Assembly (NCBI GenBank): GCA_937951875.1
Contig: CALGAN010000009.1
Location: 1-64,000, forward strand
DNA from: an uncultured Alkalilimnicola sp.
Lineage (GTDB): Bacteria > Pseudomonadota > Gammaproteobacteria > Nitrococcales > AK92
Length of the DNA: 64,000 nucleotides
Direction of reading: 5' to 3'
This document shows, piece after piece, positions 49,638-58,470 of this stretch. The position numbers and the translations under genes were made by a program. The notes under the pieces were generated by a model that searched no databases, had not been told where the DNA came from, and worked only from the letters and a program-made list of their open reading frames with translations. Position 1 is the first letter of the stretch, and each line of letters opens with the position of its first letter.

Positions 49638-50843
49638 ATGCACGAGGGATTGCGGATCGGCCGTATCGCGGGCGTCGACATCCGGATCGACCGTAGCCTG
49701 CTCATCATTTTCGTCCTCATCCTGTTCGGCCTGGGGCTGGGACTGCTGCCGGCCTGGCACCCGACCTGGCCGGCGGGGCTGATCTGGGCGACGGCGCTGC
49801 TGGCCACGCTGGCGTTCTTCGCCTCGGTGCTGGTGCACGAGCTGGCCCATGCTCTGGTCGGCCGCGCCCAGGGGGCGCGCGTGCCGAAGATCACCCTGTT
49901 TGTGTTCGGCGGCATGGCGCATCTGGAACGCGAGCCGGCCCATTGGCGCGGCGAGCTGTGGATGGCCCTGGTCGGGCCGCTCACCAGCCTGGCGCTGGGT
50001 TTCCTCTGTTTGCTGGCGGTGGGTCGGCTGATCGACCCGAGCGCGCTGGCCGACGGCGGCGCCCGCGAGGTTCTGGCCGAGCTGGGGCCGGCGGCGACCC
50101 TGCTGCTGTGGCTGGGCCAGATCAATGTCCTGCTGGGGCTGTTCAACCTGGTGCCTGGCTACCCGCTCGACGGCGGACGGGCGCTGCGCGCCGTGCTCTG
50201 GGGCATCACCGGCAACCCGCAGCGCGCCACCCGCTGGGCGGCCGGCATGGGGCAGCTGTTCGCCTGGCTGCTGATCCTGATGGGCACCGGCATGGTTCTG
50301 GGGCTGCGCGTGCCGGTGTTCGGCAGCGGGTTGCTGAGCGGGCTATGGATCGCCCTGATCGGCTGGTTCCTCAACAACGCGGCGGTGATGAGCTATCGCC
50401 AACAGCTGATCGACCACTCCCTGGCCGGCGTGCCCGCCCGCCGGTTGATGCAGACCGATTTCGTCGCGCTCGCCCCGGAGCTGCCGCTCCAGCGCTGGAT
50501 CGATGAATGGGTGCTGCACAGCGGCCAGCGGGCGTTCCCGGTGCTGCGCGACGGCGAGCTGCTGGGACTGGTCTGCCTGTCCGATCTGGCCCGGGTGCCG
50601 GCGGCGCGGCGCGCGGCGCTGACGGTGGCGGACATCATGACCCCGCGCGAGCGGCTGACGGTGGCCGGACCGGAGACCAGCGCCGACCAGGTGCTGCAGC
50701 GGCTGGCGCAGGCTCAGGTCAACCAGCTGCCGGTGGTCGAGCACGGGCGGTTGCTCGGCCTGGTCAGCCGCGAGAGCCTGCTGCGCTGGCTGGCGCTGCG
50801 GGGTGGCTTGGACGGACGGGACCGTTCGCTGCTGGAGCGCTGA
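49638..50843 (+). CDS. Site-2-protease-like M50 metallopeptidase with CBS domains
   Basis: Intramembrane zinc protease of 401 aa. About six helices carry the active-site HELAH (His67, Glu68, His71) and the third-ligand motif NLVPGYPLDGG (about 167-177). Two CBS modules follow (about 260-390), which bind adenine nucleotides and may gate activity. These enzymes cut transmembrane anti-sigma or signal proteins. It follows lon after 60 nt with a hairpin between. Confidence 0.9.
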   Translation: MHEGLRIGRIAGVDIRIDRSLLIIFVLILFGLGLGLLPAWHPTWPAGLIWATALLATLAFFASVLVHELAHALVGRAQGARVPKITLFVFGGMAHLEREPAHWRGELWMALVGPLTSLALGFLCLLAVGRLIDPSALADGGAREVLAELGPAATLLLWLGQINVLLGLFNLVPGYPLDGGRALRAVLWGITGNPQRATRWAAGMGQLFAWLLILMGTGMVLGLRVPVFGSGLLSGLWIALIGWFLNNAAVMSYRQQLIDHSLAGVPARRLMQTDFVALAPELPLQRWIDEWVLHSGQRAFPVLRDGELLGLVCLSDLARVPAARRAALTVADIMTPRERLTVAGPETSADQVLQRLAQAQVNQLPVVEHGRLLGLVSRESLLRWLALRGGLDGRDRSLLER

Positions 50844-50954
50844 CCGCGGATGGGCGCGATCCGCTAAGCTTGGCAGCGGCCAATTCGAAAACGCCGGCGA
50901 AGTCGCCATCACTATTGGCGGACGAGCAGCATCCGTTTCACGCCAGAGTCGGCC

Positions 50955-52067
50955 ATGAAAACCATAGTGCCTATCAGCGTCGGGCCGGCGGCGGCCGATC
51001 CGGACGCCATCGTCGATCTGTTCTTCGAGGGCGACGAGCTGTTCAGCGCCATGCTCGACGCCATCCGCGGCGCCAAGCGCTCGATCGCCCTGGAAACCTA
51101 CATCCTGTGCTGGGACGAGGTCGGCCGCCCGCTGCTGGAGGCGATGGCGGCCAAGGCGCGGGAAGGGGTGCGGGTGCGACTGCACGTCGACGCTTTCGGC
51201 TCGCTGGGCGGTTTCCCGCGCTCGGCCGAGCGCTGGCTCAAGACGCAGGGCGTGCAGGTGCGCCGCTTCCACCGCTGGAGCTGGCGCGATCCGCTGCGCT
51301 ACAACCGCCGCAACCATCGCAAGATGCTGGTGGTGGACGGCCGCGAGGCCTATCTGGGCGGCTTCAACCTGCACCGCGAATGCTCCCGCTGCCATTTCGG
51401 CGAGGGCCGCTGGCGCGACACCCACGTGCGCATCCACGGCAAGCTGGCGAGACAGGCGCTGCTGCTGTTCAACCTGTTCTGGCAGCGCCATCGGCGGCGC
51501 GTCCCCTTGCCGGCGCTGCCAGCGCGCTACGTGCTGCTGTCCAACCACGGCCATGGCGGCGGACGGCGCATGCGCCGGGTGGTGGACGGCCTGCTGGACG
51601 GCGCCCACGAGCGGATCTGGCTGACCACGCCGTACTTCGTGCCCGGCACCCACATCCAGAACCGGCTGATCCATGCCGCCCGCCGCGGCGTCGACGTGCG
51701 CGTGCTGGTGCCGAACAAGAGCGACGTGCGCCTGGCGCGCTGGGCCTCGCACGCCGCCTACGCCCGCTTGCTGGGGCACGGCGTGCGCATCTTCGAGTAC
51801 CTGCCGCGGGTGCTGCACGCCAAGACCCTGGTGGTCGACCACATGTGGAGCATGGTCGGCACCTCCAACCTCGACTATCGCAGCTTCTTCCTCAACTACG
51901 AGATCAACCTGCTGTCCGAGGAGCCGGCGCTGGCCGAGGCCCTGCAGGAGCAGTTCCTGATCGATCTGGAGGAGTCCATGGAGATCCACGCCGACAAGTG
52001 GAGCCGCCGCCACTGGCTGCACTATCCGCTGGAAGGGGTGGGCTGGCTGGCGCGGCGCTGGCTATAG
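50955..52067 (+). CDS. clsB: Cardiolipin synthase (ClsB-like phospholipase D family)
   Basis: Phospholipase-D superfamily enzyme of 370 aa that joins phospholipids to form cardiolipin. The two HKD motifs are NHRKMLVVDG (about 117-126) and HAKTLVVDHMWSMVGTSN (about 287-304), both with His, Lys and Asp intact. No N-terminal transmembrane pair is seen, which fits ClsB rather than ClsA. It is the fourth gene in the Hsp20-Lon-M50 run on this strand, with a 111-nt spacer before it. Confidence 0.9.
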   Translation: MKTIVPISVGPAAADPDAIVDLFFEGDELFSAMLDAIRGAKRSIALETYILCWDEVGRPLLEAMAAKAREGVRVRLHVDAFGSLGGFPRSAERWLKTQGVQVRRFHRWSWRDPLRYNRRNHRKMLVVDGREAYLGGFNLHRECSRCHFGEGRWRDTHVRIHGKLARQALLLFNLFWQRHRRRVPLPALPARYVLLSNHGHGGGRRMRRVVDGLLDGAHERIWLTTPYFVPGTHIQNRLIHAARRGVDVRVLVPNKSDVRLARWASHAAYARLLGHGVRIFEYLPRVLHAKTLVVDHMWSMVGTSNLDYRSFFLNYEINLLSEEPALAEALQEQFLIDLEESMEIHADKWSRRHWLHYPLEGVGWLARRWL

Positions 52068-52078
52068 CGGCGGCGCGC

Positions 52079-53158
52079 TCAGCCCTCGTCTTGCCCAAAC
52101 AGCTCCAGCTGGGCCTGCGTCGTCTGCAGCGGCCGCAGCCCCGAGGCGGTCACGCCCAGCAGCCGCACCGGCCGCTCGGCGGCCTCGGTGCGCGTCAGCA
52201 GCGTCGCCAGCACGGTCATCAGCGCCTCCAGCTCGCGCAACGGCGGATGGCAGGAGTGGGAGCGGGTGACTTGGCGGAAGTCGTGGTATTTCACCTTCAG
52301 GGTCCAGGTATCGGCGCTGAGCCGGCGCTGAGAGAGGCTGTCCAGCACCTCGGCGGCCAGCGGCCGCAGCGCTGCCAGCATGGCCTCGGGATCGTCCAGA
52401 TCGCGAGGGAAGGTGGTCTCGCTGCCGATCGACTTGCGCTCGCGTACCGGCTGCACCGGCCGCTCGTCGATGCCGCGCGCGATGTTGTAGTAGAACGCGC
52501 CGCTCTTGCCGAACGCCGCCTGCAGCTCCTCCAAGCTGCGGCGGCGCAGGTCGGCGCCGGTGTGAATGCCCAGCTCGCGCATGCGCGCCTCGGTGGCCGG
52601 GCCGACGCCGTGGAAGCGACCGATCGGCAGGCTGGCAATGAACGCCGGACCCTGCTCGGGGGTGATCAGGTGCAGGCCATCGGGCTTGTCGATGTCCGAG
52701 GCCAGCTTGGCCAGGAATTTGTTGTAAGACACCCCGGCCGAGGCGGTCAGCCCGGTTTCCTCCAGGATCTCTTGCTTGATGCGGCGCGCGATCAGCGTGG
52801 CCGAGCCGCGGCAGGCCGTGCAGCCGGTGACGTCGAGATACGCCTCGTCCAGCGACAGCGGCTCCACCAGCGGCGTGTAGCGGTGGAAGATCGCTCGAAT
52901 GCGGCGCGACTCGGCGGCATAGACCTCGAAGCGCGGCTTGATGAACACCGCGTCCGGGCACAGCCGACGCGCGCGCGACGCCGGCATGGCCGAGCGGATG
53001 CCGAAGCGGCGCGCCTCGTAGCTGGCAGTGGCGACCACGCCGCGGCTGTCGGGCGAACCGCCGACCACTACGGGACGGCCGCGCAAGCTCGGGTCGTCGC
53101 GCTGCTCCACCGACGCGTAGAACGCGTCCATGTCGATGTGGATGATCTTGCGGGTCAT
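52079..53158 (-). CDS. dinB: DNA polymerase IV (DinB)
   Basis: Y-family translesion polymerase of 359 aa. Motifs: HIDMDAFYASVEQRDDP (metal Asp), VEPLSLDEAYLDVTG (Asp-Glu pair), the thumb and little-finger domains and a C-terminal beta-clamp-binding tail (QLELFGQDEG). The ATG at 53158 (MTRKIIHIDMD) fits the family start; an in-frame ATG at 53185 would add nine residues. I did not find a clear LexA box upstream. It converges with the cardiolipin synthase gene. Confidence 0.95.
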   Translation of the reverse strand: MTRKIIHIDMDAFYASVEQRDDPSLRGRPVVVGGSPDSRGVVATASYEARRFGIRSAMPASRARRLCPDAVFIKPRFEVYAAESRRIRAIFHRYTPLVEPLSLDEAYLDVTGCTACRGSATLIARRIKQEILEETGLTASAGVSYNKFLAKLASDIDKPDGLHLITPEQGPAFIASLPIGRFHGVGPATEARMRELGIHTGADLRRRSLEELQAAFGKSGAFYYNIARGIDERPVQPVRERKSIGSETTFPRDLDDPEAMLAALRPLAAEVLDSLSQRRLSADTWTLKVKYHDFRQVTRSHSCHPPLRELEALMTVLATLLTRTEAAERPVRLLGVTASGLRPLQTTQAQLELFGQDEG

Positions 53159-53185
53159 GCCTGCCGTAGCGGCGGAAATGGACAT

Positions 53186-53633
53186 TCAATGATAGCCGCA
53201 ACGGCGCAGGGGCTTGGCAGCGCAATCGCCCCCTACGTCTCCTCCCCCTCGTGGGAGAGGCGCATTGAGGGCGCTGCCCAGGAGAGGAGCCAGGAGAGGA
53301 GAAGGAGCGGATAGCGCGTTGCGGTTTGTTTGTCCCCCTCTCCCGCGAGGGGCGAGGGGCGCAAGGAAGACGCCGGTGCCGCATTGACCACGATGCTTGG
53401 CGAGACGGCGGTCTGATACGGCTCCATCTCCCCCCGTGTGCTGGCGGATGCATCCGTCCACCGAGCGTGTGGGCGGCAGCCGCGCGCTTTCCTGGTGCGC
53501 GGTAACCGGTGCTTGGCAGGACGGTGGCTTGTACGTTCCTTTCCCTCCTCGCGGGGGCGTAGCGAGGGGGCGAGGCCGGCAGGGCGAGGCGGCACGCACC
53601 GCTCGCCGCTTTATACCGCCGCCGCGCGGCAGC
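53186..53633. repeat. Intergenic dispersed repeat region, copy A
   Basis: GC-rich non-coding stretch. A partly palindromic unit TTTGTCCCCCTCTCCC...GGGG at 53329-53361 recurs near 57960 and 62725. A second block at 53445-53572 (with GCAGCCGCGCGCTTTCCT, TGGCAGGAC and ACGTTCCTTT) recurs with few changes at 58154-58280. The order of the two blocks is the same in both copies. It looks like a dispersed intergenic element without its own gene. Confidence 0.7.
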
Positions 53634-54110
53634 TCAGCGCCCGCAGCAGCGCTTGAACTTGAGGCCGCTGCCGCAGGGGCAGGGGGCGTTGCGGCCGCCG
53701 GACGGGGCGCTGGCCGGCGGATGAATGGTGCCGTCGACGTACAGCCAGTGGCCGTTTTCGCGGCGGAAGCGGCTGGTTTCGTGCTGCGCGCCCAGCCCCG
53801 AGGCGGTGCGGTAGCGCGCCACGAACTCCACCGTGCCGCTGTCGTCGACCGCGCCGCCGCCTTCCACGGCGCGGATCTCCAGCCCAGTCCATTGCGGCGT
53901 GTGGTCGAGGTCGATGGACTGCGGGCGGGTCGAGGGATGCCAGGTGCGCGCCAGGTAGTCGCTGTCTTTCAGCACGAATGCGCTGTAGCGAGAGCGCATC
54001 AGCGCTTCGGCGGTGGGGGCGGGCTCGCCGGCATGGTAACGGCCGCAGCAGGCGGCCAGGGGCTGCCGGCTGCCGCACGGGCAGGGACGTTCGTTGCTGT
54101 GGGTTTTCAT
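53634..54110 (-). CDS. ychJ: YchJ-family SEC-C motif protein
   Basis: Protein of 158 aa with two SEC-C zinc-binding motifs, one at the N-terminus (CPCGSRQPLAACCGRYH, 9-25) and one at the C-terminus (CPCGSGLKFKRCCGR). The family NTF2-like core lies between them (LMRSRYSAFVLKDSDYL). This is the YchJ/UPF0225 layout, function unknown. It is about 90 bp from the 3' end of the universal stress protein gene on the same strand. Confidence 0.92.
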   Translation of the reverse strand: MKTHSNERPCPCGSRQPLAACCGRYHAGEPAPTAEALMRSRYSAFVLKDSDYLARTWHPSTRPQSIDLDHTPQWTGLEIRAVEGGGAVDDSGTVEFVARYRTASGLGAQHETSRFRRENGHWLYVDGTIHPPASAPSGGRNAPCPCGSGLKFKRCCGR

Positions 54111-54202
54111 TCGGAAACTGTAGCAGGCGTCGGCGGTGCGCGCAGCGTCGACGCCTGCTGGCGGACCGCGGCGCGCCGGCGGCGTGCCGCGGTCGTTCCC
54201 GG

Positions 54203-55015
54203 TCAGTGGCGGCGCGGCCGCAGCACCAGCACGGGGCAGTCGGCGTGTTCGATCACCGCGTGCGCCACGCTGCCGGCCACTAGCTGGTTGACGCCGCTGC
54301 GGCCGTGGGTGGTCATGGCGATCAGCGCGCCCGGCTCGATGCGGGCGTAGTCGACGATGGCGCGGGCGGCGTCGTCACCGTGCAGCACTTCCCAGTCCAC
54401 TTCGATGCCGTACTTGGCCGCCACCGAGCGCGCCGCCCGGCCCAGATAGCCGGCCTCGCTGGCGTCCGCGCTGCGGGCCAGCTCGCCCGCCTCGGCCGGC
54501 AGCGCTTGGATCAGCCGCAGTGCGCCGTTGGCGGCTTTGGCGATCGGGGCGGCGTGCTCGATCATGCGCTCGGACACCTCCGAGCCGTCCAGGCACACCA
54601 GCACGGTCTTGACGTCGCTGACCCGGTGTTCCGACTTCAGGCGGGGACCGCTGAGCAGCACCGGCACTCCGGCTTCGCGCATCACATGGGCGGCGACGCT
54701 GCCAAACAGCCGCTCGCCGACGGCGCCGCGGGCGTGGGTGGCCATGTACAGCAGCGTCTCCGGATACCGTTGAGCCAGTTCGAGCAGATGCTCGGTGGGG
54801 GAGCCCACCAGGATGGTGACGGTGGCGTTGCGAATGTCGCGCTCGGTGAGGAGATCGCGGATCACCGTTTCGCGGTGCGGGCGTTCGGCCTCCGTTTCCA
54901 CCACGGAAACGACCTCGGCCTGCATGCCGAGTCGGTCCGCCAGTCGGCAGCCCGGCGCGATGGCGGACAGCGACAGCGACGAGTCATCTACCGGAATGAC
55001 GAGGCGGCTTGCCAT
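54203..55015 (-). CDS. Tandem universal stress protein (UspA family)
   Basis: Protein of 270 aa with two UspA domains. The second has the ATP-type motif THGRSGVNQLVAGSVAHAVI (about 237-256) and ends CPVLVLRPRRH, so it likely binds ATP. The first has THARGAVGERLFGSVAAHVM in the same place. The ATG at 55015 has GGGGAGAA about 7 nt upstream. It is divergent from the GGDEF gene. It is different in sequence from the other tandem Usp at 25409-26245. Confidence 0.9.
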   Translation of the reverse strand: MASRLVIPVDDSSLSLSAIAPGCRLADRLGMQAEVVSVVETEAERPHRETVIRDLLTERDIRNATVTILVGSPTEHLLELAQRYPETLLYMATHARGAVGERLFGSVAAHVMREAGVPVLLSGPRLKSEHRVSDVKTVLVCLDGSEVSERMIEHAAPIAKAANGALRLIQALPAEAGELARSADASEAGYLGRAARSVAAKYGIEVDWEVLHGDDAARAIVDYARIEPGALIAMTTHGRSGVNQLVAGSVAHAVIEHADCPVLVLRPRRH

Positions 55016-55359
55016 GTGGAATTCTCCCCTGAGCTCCTGAAGTTCGCGGCCGTTATATGAGGCCAATCGTTGTGGTTTAGTTTGTTGACGCCACTGGTGC
55101 GGCGTCTTTATCTGGATCAAGATTTCGGTGTCGTCGCTCCGCCCCCCAGCAGGGAGGGCCATATGGAGCGGCGGCACCTAGAAGGGACTATAGAGCTTTC
55201 GGCGAGTTCTGGCACGTCCGCCCATGATTGCGCCGGAGGCTTTATAGTTGGGGGGCGCGCAGCAACAACGTCCGCAGGCTTCGTTGGGGGGACGACATCG
55301 GAACGGCGGGACAAGGAACCACATGGCGCGCTGGGCCGAAACGGTCGTAGGGGTAGTCA
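55016..55359. other. Divergent spacer between the Usp and GGDEF genes
   Basis: This 344-bp spacer holds the upstream regions of both genes. It is AT-richer at 55055-55115, where a TATAAC-like -10 for the Usp gene (TATAAC read on the minus strand near 55053-55060) is possible but without a matching -35. Two ACTATAG/TATAGT-like stretches near 55188 and 55243 could mark promoters. I see no gene. Confidence 0.35.
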
Positions 55360-56538
55360 ATGGGGAGTTCGCCCGGTGTCGGCGGTCGAAAGCCGCCTTT
55401 GACCCGGCTTGGGTTCAGTTTTGCGGATGATGCGCTGGAGCGCGCTTTCCGCCAGGATTACGACAAGCGTGTCGCGTTGCAGGTGCGTCTTTCCTTGCTA
55501 TGCGGCGCGGTGCTCTACCCGTCGCTGGCGTGGCAGGACGTCTGGTTTTTCCCGGACCGCTATCCGCTGATTTGGCTGATACGCGGCAGCGTGGCCGCGA
55601 TGCTGCTACTGACGCTGGCGTTGGTCTGTCGACCGCGGTTTTTCCGCTACTACACGCCGTTGGTGATGGCGGCGGCACTGGTCGCCGGTGCCGGCGTGAT
55701 CACGATGATCGGCCTGGGTTCGGCCGATGTGGCCTCTTCCTATTACCTCGGACTCACCCTAGTGATCGTCTGGGGCTATACCTTTTCCGGGCTGCGGCTG
55801 CCCTGGGCGGTGGCGCTGAATCTGATCCTGCTGGCAGCCTACCTGCTGGTGTCGTTGCTGGTCGGCAATGCCGCGCCGATGTGGCTGGCGACCAACTTCG
55901 GCAACGCCGTGGCGGCCAGCGCGCTGGTCGGGGTCGCCGCCTACCTGATGGAGCGGCAGCGCCGGACGGTGTTCTATCACGCGCTGCTGCTGGACGACGA
56001 GCGCCGCAGCCACGAGCAGCGTGCGCATTCCGATCACCTCACCGGGCTGCCGAACCGGGCCTATTTCGAGCGCCACAGCAAGCAGGCCTTGAGCCGGGCG
56101 CAGCGGCAGGGATCTCGGCTGGCGGTGATCTACATCGACATCGACGGTTTCAAGCCGATCAACGACCGCTACGGCCATCACGTCGGCGACGCCGTGCTGG
56201 CCGAGGTGGCGCGCCGCCTGGAGTCGACGCTGCGCGCCAGCGATATCGTGGCGCGGGTGGGCGGCGATGAGTTCGTCGCGCTCCTGGAGGAGGTCGGCGA
56301 CCGCGATAAGGTGCTGATGGTGGTCGACAAGCTGCGCGAGGCGGTACGCCAGCCCGTGGCGGTGCGGTTGCCGAGCGGCGCGCAGGCCGTCATCGAGGTG
56401 ACCGTCAGCGTCGGGACGGTGCTGTACCCGGACGACGGCGAGACTTTCGGCTTGCTGCTGGAGCAGGCCGACGCCGCGATGTATCGGGACAAGCTGGCGC
56501 GCCGGCGCTGGGAGCGGGAGACGGCACCGAGCGATTGA
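55360..56538 (+). CDS. Membrane-bound GGDEF diguanylate cyclase
   Basis: Makes the second messenger cyclic di-GMP. Protein of 392 aa: about six N-terminal helices (about 43-205) of a membrane sensor type, then a GGDEF domain (about 228-385). Substrate motif VGGDEFVALLE (about 300-310) is intact. The inhibitory I-site RASD lies five residues before it, so feedback inhibition is expected. Also present are DHLTGLPNRAYFE and YIDIDGFKPIND. The start at 55360 lacks a strong ribosome-binding site. Confidence 0.88.
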   Translation: MGSSPGVGGRKPPLTRLGFSFADDALERAFRQDYDKRVALQVRLSLLCGAVLYPSLAWQDVWFFPDRYPLIWLIRGSVAAMLLLTLALVCRPRFFRYYTPLVMAAALVAGAGVITMIGLGSADVASSYYLGLTLVIVWGYTFSGLRLPWAVALNLILLAAYLLVSLLVGNAAPMWLATNFGNAVAASALVGVAAYLMERQRRTVFYHALLLDDERRSHEQRAHSDHLTGLPNRAYFERHSKQALSRAQRQGSRLAVIYIDIDGFKPINDRYGHHVGDAVLAEVARRLESTLRASDIVARVGGDEFVALLEEVGDRDKVLMVVDKLREAVRQPVAVRLPSGAQAVIEVTVSVGTVLYPDDGETFGLLLEQADAAMYRDKLARRRWERETAPSD

Positions 56539-56586
56539 GAGTGGTATGGCCGGCGCGCGCTGGCCAAGACGCGCTACCATGCAGCC

Positions 56587-57339
56587 ATGAGCGACACCGT
56601 TTCCGCGCCGGCCGCGTTGCCGGTGCTGTATCGAGACGAGCATTTCATCGCCGTCGACAAGCCGGCCGGCATGCTGGTGCACCGGACTTGGATCGCCGAC
56701 GGCAGCGAGTTCGTGCTGCAGCGGCTGCGCGACCAGATCGGCCAGCGGGTGTACCCGGTGCATCGCCTGGATCGACCCACCTCGGGCGTGCTGGTGTTCG
56801 GTCTGAGTTCCCGCGCCGCCGCCGATCTGTGCGAGCTGTTCAAGGACCGGCAGGTGGAGAAGCGCTACCTGGCGGTGGTGCGCGGCTACGTGGAGGGCGA
56901 GGGCACCATCGACTACCCGCTGCGCGAGGAGCCGCACCTGCCGGCGCAGGAGGCGGTGACCCACTATCGCGGGCTGGCGAAGGTCGAGCTGCCCATCGCG
57001 GTCAGCCGCTACGCCACGACGCGCTACTCGCTGGTGGAGGCTATCCCCGAGACCGGGCGCATGCACCAGCTGCGCAAGCACTTCGCCCATATCTCCCACC
57101 CGATCATCGGCGACACCGGCCACGGCGACGGGCGGCACAATCGGCTGTTCCGCGAGCGCTTCGGCATCCACCGCCTGCTATTGCATGCTCGGGCGCTGAC
57201 GTTTCGCCATCCGTACACCGGCGCCGAGATCCGGATCGAGGCGCCGCGGCCGGCGGAGTTCGAGGCTCTGTACCACGCGTTTGGCTGGGGCGAAGCGGAA
57301 CCGGCGCCGGCGGCGGATCGCGCGGTTGCTGGCGGCTGA
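56587..57339 (+). CDS. truC: tRNA pseudouridine synthase TruC
   Basis: RluA-family pseudouridine synthase of 250 aa; E. coli TruC modifies U65 of tRNA. The catalytic Asp is in HRLDRPTSGVLVF (about 59-71). The family's KRYLAVVRGY and GRMHQLRKHFAHISHPIIGD blocks are present. No S4 domain is seen, in agreement with TruC. The C-terminal 15 residues are Ala/Pro-rich and may be unstructured. A thioesterase gene follows after 89 nt. Confidence 0.92.
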   Translation: MSDTVSAPAALPVLYRDEHFIAVDKPAGMLVHRTWIADGSEFVLQRLRDQIGQRVYPVHRLDRPTSGVLVFGLSSRAAADLCELFKDRQVEKRYLAVVRGYVEGEGTIDYPLREEPHLPAQEAVTHYRGLAKVELPIAVSRYATTRYSLVEAIPETGRMHQLRKHFAHISHPIIGDTGHGDGRHNRLFRERFGIHRLLLHARALTFRHPYTGAEIRIEAPRPAEFEALYHAFGWGEAEPAPAADRAVAGG

Positions 57340-57428
57340 GGCGTGATGGGCTCCCCTGCGGCCGCGGGCTTGTGGCAACCTACGGCCTTTCGGCGCGCGA
57401 CGCCGCCTCAAGACGGAAGCTGTACCCC

Positions 57429-57866
57429 ATGTCTATCTGGTTCGCTACTCCCTCGCTCGAGCAGATCCAACACAACAATCAGAACACCATGGTCAGCCAT
57501 CTGGGCATCGAGTTCCTGGAGATCGGCGACGACTATGTGCGCGGCCGCATGCCGGTGGATGCCCGCACCGTGCAGCCGTACCGCATCCTGCACGGTGGCG
57601 CCTCGGTGGTGCTGGCCGAAACCCTGGGCAGTGTCGCCGCCAGCCTGTGCCTGGATCCGCAGCGCAAGTACTGCGTCGGCCTCGAGATCAACGCCAACCA
57701 CATCCGCGCCGTTCCCGAGGGTTCGGGCTACGTCTACGGCACCGCGCGCCCCTACCACATCGGCGGCAGCACTCACGTCTGGGAGATCCGCCTGGAGGAC
57801 GAGAAAGGCCGGCTGACCTGCATCTCGCGCCTGACCATGGCCATCCTGGATCGGCCCAAGAGCTGA
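57429..57866 (+). CDS. Hotdog-fold thioesterase (YdiI/PaaI type)
   Basis: Thioesterase of 145 aa of the PaaI-like hotdog group. The signature HGGASVVLAETLGSVAAS (about 56-73) includes the catalytic Glu. GLEINANHIRAV is the usual substrate-loop block. Members cleave aryl- or acyl-CoA. YdiI acts on DHNA-CoA, but the substrate here is not known. It is in line with TruC and may be co-transcribed. Confidence 0.85.
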   Translation: MSIWFATPSLEQIQHNNQNTMVSHLGIEFLEIGDDYVRGRMPVDARTVQPYRILHGGASVVLAETLGSVAASLCLDPQRKYCVGLEINANHIRAVPEGSGYVYGTARPYHIGGSTHVWEIRLEDEKGRLTCISRLTMAILDRPKS

Positions 57867-58470
57867 GCAAGGCCGCGAAGCGGCGCTGTTCCGGTGGGAT
57901 ACAGGAGCGGTGCCGCCGTGCATGGAGCCTGAGCGTCGATATAAGGCGCTTCGCGGTTTTTTGTCCCCCTCTCCCTGGCCCTCCCCACAAGGGAGGGCGT
58001 ATTAGGCCGTTTTTCTACCAAGCGTCGACGTTGGGCGGCACCTGGATAATCTTCGCGTTTGCGTGCTATTCCCAGTTTCGGGGTGAGCACGGCACCGGCC
58101 GCCAAGTTGGCGCCTTCTTAATTTCCATCCGTTCCTCATGAGTGCGAGTACGCGTGCATCCACCGAGCCTCAGCGGTAGCCGCGCGCTTTCCTCGTGGGC
58201 AGTAACGGGGGCGTGGCAGGACAACGGCTAGAACGTTCCTTCCCCCCCCTCGCGGGGGGCAGGGAGAGGGGGGATAACCATCCGCGAAGCGTCGTTTCGC
58301 TTCATGACGCGACTCAGGCCAGTCTCACCTCCAGCCAGCCTTGCTCCTCCCCCGAACTCATTAGCCGATCACCCATTCGCTTGCTAGGCGGCCGGGCGTG
58401 AGCTATCTGTCAAAAGTCCGGCCTCTGCGGGCAACAACCAATAACAACGATAAGTTCGGAGGAGGAGTTC
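57867..58470. repeat. Intergenic dispersed repeat region, copy B
   Basis: Non-coding stretch of 604 bp. The first block at 57959-57999 (TTTGTCCCCCTCTCCC) matches the one at 53329 and 62725. The second block at 58154-58280 (GTAGCCGCGCGCTTTCCT, TGGCAGGAC, ACGTTCCTTC) matches copy A. The centre (58015-58140) has no match I can see. The end (58420-58468) is AT-rich and has GGAGGAGG just before the next ATG. Confidence 0.7.
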